From contig CAJTPO010000030.1 in assembly GCA_910578115.1 (NCBI GenBank), forward strand, positions 11,049 to 55,290: a stretch of DNA of 44,242 bases, written 5' to 3'. The translations under genes and the position numbers were made by a program. The notes under the pieces were generated by a model, which was not told the origin of the DNA, made no database searches, and was given only the letters and a program-made list of their open reading frames with translations. Positions 40,932 to 44,242 of this stretch are shown in pieces. This DNA is from an uncultured Lachnospiraceae bacterium. Its GTDB lineage: Bacteria; Bacillota; Clostridia; Lachnospirales; Lachnospiraceae. How positions within the stretch are numbered: the stretch's first letter is position 1; each line of letters begins with the position of its first letter.

Positions 40932-42632
40932 ATGGAGAATAAGAAAACGTTTATACTGCGCAGGAGAGTAGTTCGGGCAGTGATCTTGCTGCTGATCCCC
41001 ACATCGATTTTCTTTGCCTGAGTTACCCACATGGCGGCCCGGCAGATACAGGATCAGATCGGGAGGGCCAACCGTTCCAGTCTTCAGTTGTATGCAAGTA
41101 CTCTGGAGGAGGAGATTATCGGCACCGAGAAATTTCTGAATTACCTGGTGTATGAGGATAAGGATTTCTATGAGTTTACGTCCGGAGATTCTTTCATGTC
41201 TTTCAGCGTGTACAGAGAAACCATAGCAGACCTGTTGGAAGAAGGGATCAAAAACAATGCCGATCTGACGGTTCTGGTGGTCTGTTCTCCCGGAACAGAA
41301 GATGTGTATATCAAATTTAACTCCATCCTGCTGTACGCAGATATTGAACCGGAGATAAGGAAAATGGTGAGCCGGAAGATGGACGCAGGGGAGATGAACC
41401 TGGGCTGGTATCTGGCCAAAGGGCAGGAGCATCATTATCTTTGCCGTATGGTAGAACAGAACGGTTGTTACGTTATATGTTTTTATAATCTGTCCCAGGT
41501 GATCACGAACGCCTCCATTTTTTATGAGCAGAAAGGGGATCTGGTTCTGTTTGACGGAAAAGAGATTCTGGCCAACAGCCAGTTTCTGGAAGACAGAGAG
41601 CTGGCGCTGGATTATAACTTTGAAGGGGACTATTATTTCACGGGCAGAGGCTGTGAATATATTGTGGTACAGGAGCCGCTTGTTAACTTTAAGATTGCCC
41701 TGATCGAACCCTATTCCTCCATGAACAGCAGCATCCGCCTTCTTTATCTGAGTCCTTTCCTGTATATCGTGGTGGCGCTGCTGGCTCTGACATTTGTATT
41801 GTTCTATCTGCGGAACATGCTGTTTTTGCCGCTGTCGCATATGGTTCATGTTATGGAACAGATACAGACGGGGAATCTTGATGTCAGAATAGAGGATCAG
41901 AAAAGCGAGGAGCTGATTCAGGTACAGCAGACCTTCAATGCCATGGTCACGGAACTGGTGTCCTCCAGAATCCGGCATTACGAGCAGAAGCTGGAGAATG
42001 AGCGGATCCGGCTGAACAGTCTGAAGATGCAGATACGGCCTCATTTTTATCTTAATTGTCTGAAAGGAATCTTCGGCTTGGCCCAGTCAGGTAAGAACGC
42101 CAGAATTCAGGATGCGGTTTTATATCTGTCCCGGCATCTGCGTTATGTGATGAATATTGATACGGATGTGATCCCTCTGGAGCAGGAGCTTGAGATGTGT
42201 GAGAATTATATCCGGCTGCAGGAGGAATGTGAGTGCGGCAGTCCTCAGATCCATATTGCCATGGAACCCGGAGCAGCCATGGTCATGGTGCCGCCGGTGA
42301 GCCTGCTGACACTGGTGGAGAACTGTGTGAAGCATGCCACTCCCCAGACAGGAGAGCTTAAGGTTCAGATACGGGTCAGAATGCTGGAAGCGGACGGTCA
42401 GGATTGGGCGGATATTATGTTATGCGATAACGGTCCCGGATTTCCGGCAAAGATTCTGGAGGGGTTCGAAGGGGACCAACTGAAACAGAGCAGCATCGGG
42501 CTGCGCAATGTGATCCGGCGTATGGAGCTTTTGTATGGGGAACGGTGCATGTTCCGGTTTTTTAATGACAATGGAGCCAGGGTCGAGATCATGCTGGCCA
42601 TGCAGGAAAGCGGAGAGGAGGGAGACGGATGA
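40932..42632 (+). pseudogene. YesM-type sensor histidine kinase with in-frame TGA at codon 30
   Basis: From ATG 40932 (AGAGGGG upstream) the frame reads MENKKTFILRRRVVRAVILL, then LIPTSIFFA, a TGA at 41019-41021, and continues in the same frame VTHMAARQIQ to 42632, 566 codons in all. The TGA sits within the first membrane helix. The remainder is a full kinase: extracellular Cache-like sensor (about 40-260), second membrane helix (SPFLYIVVALLALTFVLFYL), HAMP, His_kinase box QIRPHFYLNCL with the phospho-His near full-length residue 371, and HATPase with NCVKHA, DNGPGF and SSIGLRNV. Translation could restart at ATG 41031, which has no ribosome site and would lose the first helix. Such kinases usually sense sugars and control ABC uptake. 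The regulator gene overlaps its stop by four bases. Confidence 0.85.
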
Positions 42633-44215
42633 AACTTTTGATCGTAGACGACCAGGAATCTGTAATTAACGGTTTGCTGGACGGGATTGACTGGAGCGGT
42701 CTGTCAGTCGACCAGGTATTGACGGCATCAAACGCTCTGGAGGCAAAAAACATCTTTGAGAGGGAGTCCGTTGACATTGTCCTCTGTGACATTGAGATGC
42801 CGGTGGAATCGGGGATTGACCTGTTTCACTGGGTCAGGAAGAAGGGATATTCTCCCTACTTTGTGTTTCTCACCAGTCATGCGGAATTTTCGTATGCTCA
42901 GGAGGCCCTGCGTCTGGGGGCGGCGGAGTATATCGTTCAGCCGGCTCCCTATTCGGAGATCGCCAGGGTGGTGACAAAGGCGGTCTGTGCGGTGAGAAAA
43001 GAGAAAGCCGATGAGATTACCAACAGTCAGGGCCGGGCGCTGGTAAAGCAGCAGAAAAAAATCAGCAGCGGGGCGATCCGCAGCCTTTTGGCCGGAAGGA
43101 TTATGGAAGAGGTATGGAGGACTCTGGAGGAACAGGGGATGCTTCCCGTGCTGGACGGGCCGGCCAGTGTGGTGATGGTGGAGATCGTGAAGTGGAACGG
43201 GAATGAGAAGGAGTGGGAACCGGCCCTTCTGGAGGCTGCTGTGGGAAATGTGGCAGATGAGATATTTGAAGCCTGCGGTCAGATATCCGGAGTCGCCATG
43301 GTGGATCCGGATATCTGCGCTCTGATTCTTCAGAACCGTCAGGGAGTGCATATGTCCCGGCAGGAGCTTGTACGGCAGCTGCAGTTTTTGGAAAGTTTTT
43401 GCGAGAGATATTTTAAATTTGAGATTGCCTGCTATCTTCAGGAGGCGGAGAGTGTCAAAAAGGCCCAGGTTTATTGGAAACAGCTGCGGGCAAGAGCGGA
43501 AGAAAATGTGCTGCGGCAAAAAGGTATCTTTGCCGAGGAGGATGCCTTCGGAGGAGGTTCCGGATATCGGTTTTCCAAGGTGAAATATTGGAAGAAACTT
43601 TTGGCTGACGGGTATTATCAGACTGTGGAGGAAGAGGCAGTGGAGCTTTTGGAGCAGCTTTCCCGGCAGAAAGTCATGAACAGGGAGACTTTGCAGAACT
43701 TTTATCAGGATTTTATGCAGATGCTTTATGCGCAGATGAATGAGGAGGGTCGGGCGCTGGGAAGTATTTATGCCACGTCTGAGGCCATGGAGCTTTATCA
43801 GAGCGCAACCAGATCGGTGCGGCAGATGCAGGATTTGATCCATTATACCATGGGGAGGCTGGAGGAGGACAGAGAGCCGGAGGAGATCGACTCCAGGGCC
43901 GTCATGAGCCAGATTATAGATTATGTGCAGAACCATCTGGAGGAAGAGCTCAGACGGGATGATATTGCGGCGCATGTACATTTGAACAGAGATTATCTGA
44001 GCAGGATGTTCAGCAGGGAGATGGGAATATCCCTGAAGGAGTATATTACGGAACAGAAGATGAAAGCGGCCCAGGGGATGCTTAAGACTACCAGCTTTCC
44101 CGTCAATTTTATCGGGGCCAAGCTGGGATACTGCAATTCCAGTCACTTTTCTTTTACTTATAAAAAGGTGATGGGGCGGACGCCCAAGGAAGAGCGGGCG
44201 TTAAAAGAGAATTGA
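42629..44215 (+). CDS. YesN-type response regulator with AraC DNA-binding domain
   Basis: 528 residues. The receiver domain starts MKLLIVDDQE and has Asp54 in IVLCDIEMPVESG and QPAPYSEI where KP is usual, so the conserved Lys is replaced by Gln. A long middle region (about 130-410) of unknown fold follows. The C-terminal AraC domain has RRDDIAAHVHLNRDYLSRMF, SREMGISLKEYITEQKM and NFIGAKLGYCNSSHFSFTYK, then KVMGRTPKEER. Phosphorylation by the upstream kinase would allow it to activate carbohydrate genes. ATG overlaps the kinase stop (ATGA), with GGAGAGGAGGGAG directly upstream. The broken kinase suggests it may lack its normal input. Confidence 0.93.
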   Translation: MKLLIVDDQESVINGLLDGIDWSGLSVDQVLTASNALEAKNIFERESVDIVLCDIEMPVESGIDLFHWVRKKGYSPYFVFLTSHAEFSYAQEALRLGAAEYIVQPAPYSEIARVVTKAVCAVRKEKADEITNSQGRALVKQQKKISSGAIRSLLAGRIMEEVWRTLEEQGMLPVLDGPASVVMVEIVKWNGNEKEWEPALLEAAVGNVADEIFEACGQISGVAMVDPDICALILQNRQGVHMSRQELVRQLQFLESFCERYFKFEIACYLQEAESVKKAQVYWKQLRARAEENVLRQKGIFAEEDAFGGGSGYRFSKVKYWKKLLADGYYQTVEEEAVELLEQLSRQKVMNRETLQNFYQDFMQMLYAQMNEEGRALGSIYATSEAMELYQSATRSVRQMQDLIHYTMGRLEEDREPEEIDSRAVMSQIIDYVQNHLEEELRRDDIAAHVHLNRDYLSRMFSREMGISLKEYITEQKMKAAQGMLKTTSFPVNFIGAKLGYCNSSHFSFTYKKVMGRTPKEERALKEN

Positions 44216-44242
44216 ACAGGATAAGGGGCTGCCGCGCGGACT

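Noticed and set aside
41019..41021. Selenocysteine codon in the sensor kinase
   Set aside because: It lies in a membrane helix of a family without known selenoproteins, and no clear stem-loop follows the TGA.
40863..42044. 393-residue minus-strand frame opposite the sensor kinase
   Set aside because: The plus frame encodes a recognisable kinase; the opposite frame has no domain and shadow-type composition rich in His, Leu and Gln.
42728..44146. 472-residue minus-strand frame opposite the response regulator
   Set aside because: Shadow of the YesN-type regulator; no domain, no ribosome site.
1..44242. tRNA, rRNA or other large structural RNA genes
   Set aside because: No tRNA cloverleaf with GTTCRANNC and acceptor pairing, nor any rRNA signature, was recognised on either strand; short ncRNAs cannot be excluded by eye.

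Overview
The window looks like a chromosomal segment of an anaerobic Firmicute, most likely family Lachnospiraceae. The reasons are strong AGGAGG-type ribosome binding sites, DUF4364, DUF4250, DUF975 and DUF5722 genes, a CIRCE-controlled clpB, and the order rho, rpmE, DUF1385, prmC, prfA. The assignment rests on recognised gene families only; no database search was possible.

Layout. 1-3450: a MATE efflux gene (running off the left edge) and its MarR regulator on the minus strand, divergent from a second MATE gene. 3451-12300: an accessory region resembling a small defence island. It holds a truncated membrane-protein remnant, a two-gene proton-driven motor related to ZorA/ZorB of Zorya, an rtcB-prfH pair (RNA ligase plus stop-codon-independent release factor) behind a leader with a well-placed small ORF and a terminator, a PD-(D/E)XK 'Rpn' nuclease, an A+T-rich OLD-like ATPase-TOPRIM gene, and broken remnants including the C-terminus of a tyrosine integrase. 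12300-15360: clpB under a CIRCE operator. 15372-20466: LD-carboxypeptidase, DUF4250, a [2Fe-2S]/ASKHA protein and DUF975, bracketed by two inverted copies of a 136-bp repeat. 20492-24129: a two-component system, a polysaccharide deacetylase and a GNAT acetyltransferase. 24364-27955: rarA and a DUF5722 membrane-anchored protein. 28028-30712 (minus): malic enzyme, TIGR01212 radical SAM protein and DUF4364. 30982-37977: rho, rpmE, DUF1385, prmC, prfA, a chemoreceptor remnant, tag and nth. 38100-44215: an AraC regulator, an amidohydrolase and a YesM/YesN-type two-component pair whose kinase has an in-frame TGA in its first membrane helix.

How the parts fit. The MarR operator and promoter indicate self-regulated efflux. 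The accessory region combines a peptidoglycan-anchored ion motor, ribosome repair (RtcB/PrfH) and two nuclease-type genes, a mixture typical of anti-phage or anti-toxin islands; the integrase stump suggests acquisition followed by decay. The rho-to-prfA block and clpB are housekeeping. At least five gene remnants, two repeat families, a poly-G tract at a start codon and a broken sensor kinase indicate an actively rearranging chromosome.

The best candidate for something not fully described is the orphan ZorAB-like pair beside rtcB-prfH (4032-8307), including the unusual leader in front of rtcB.
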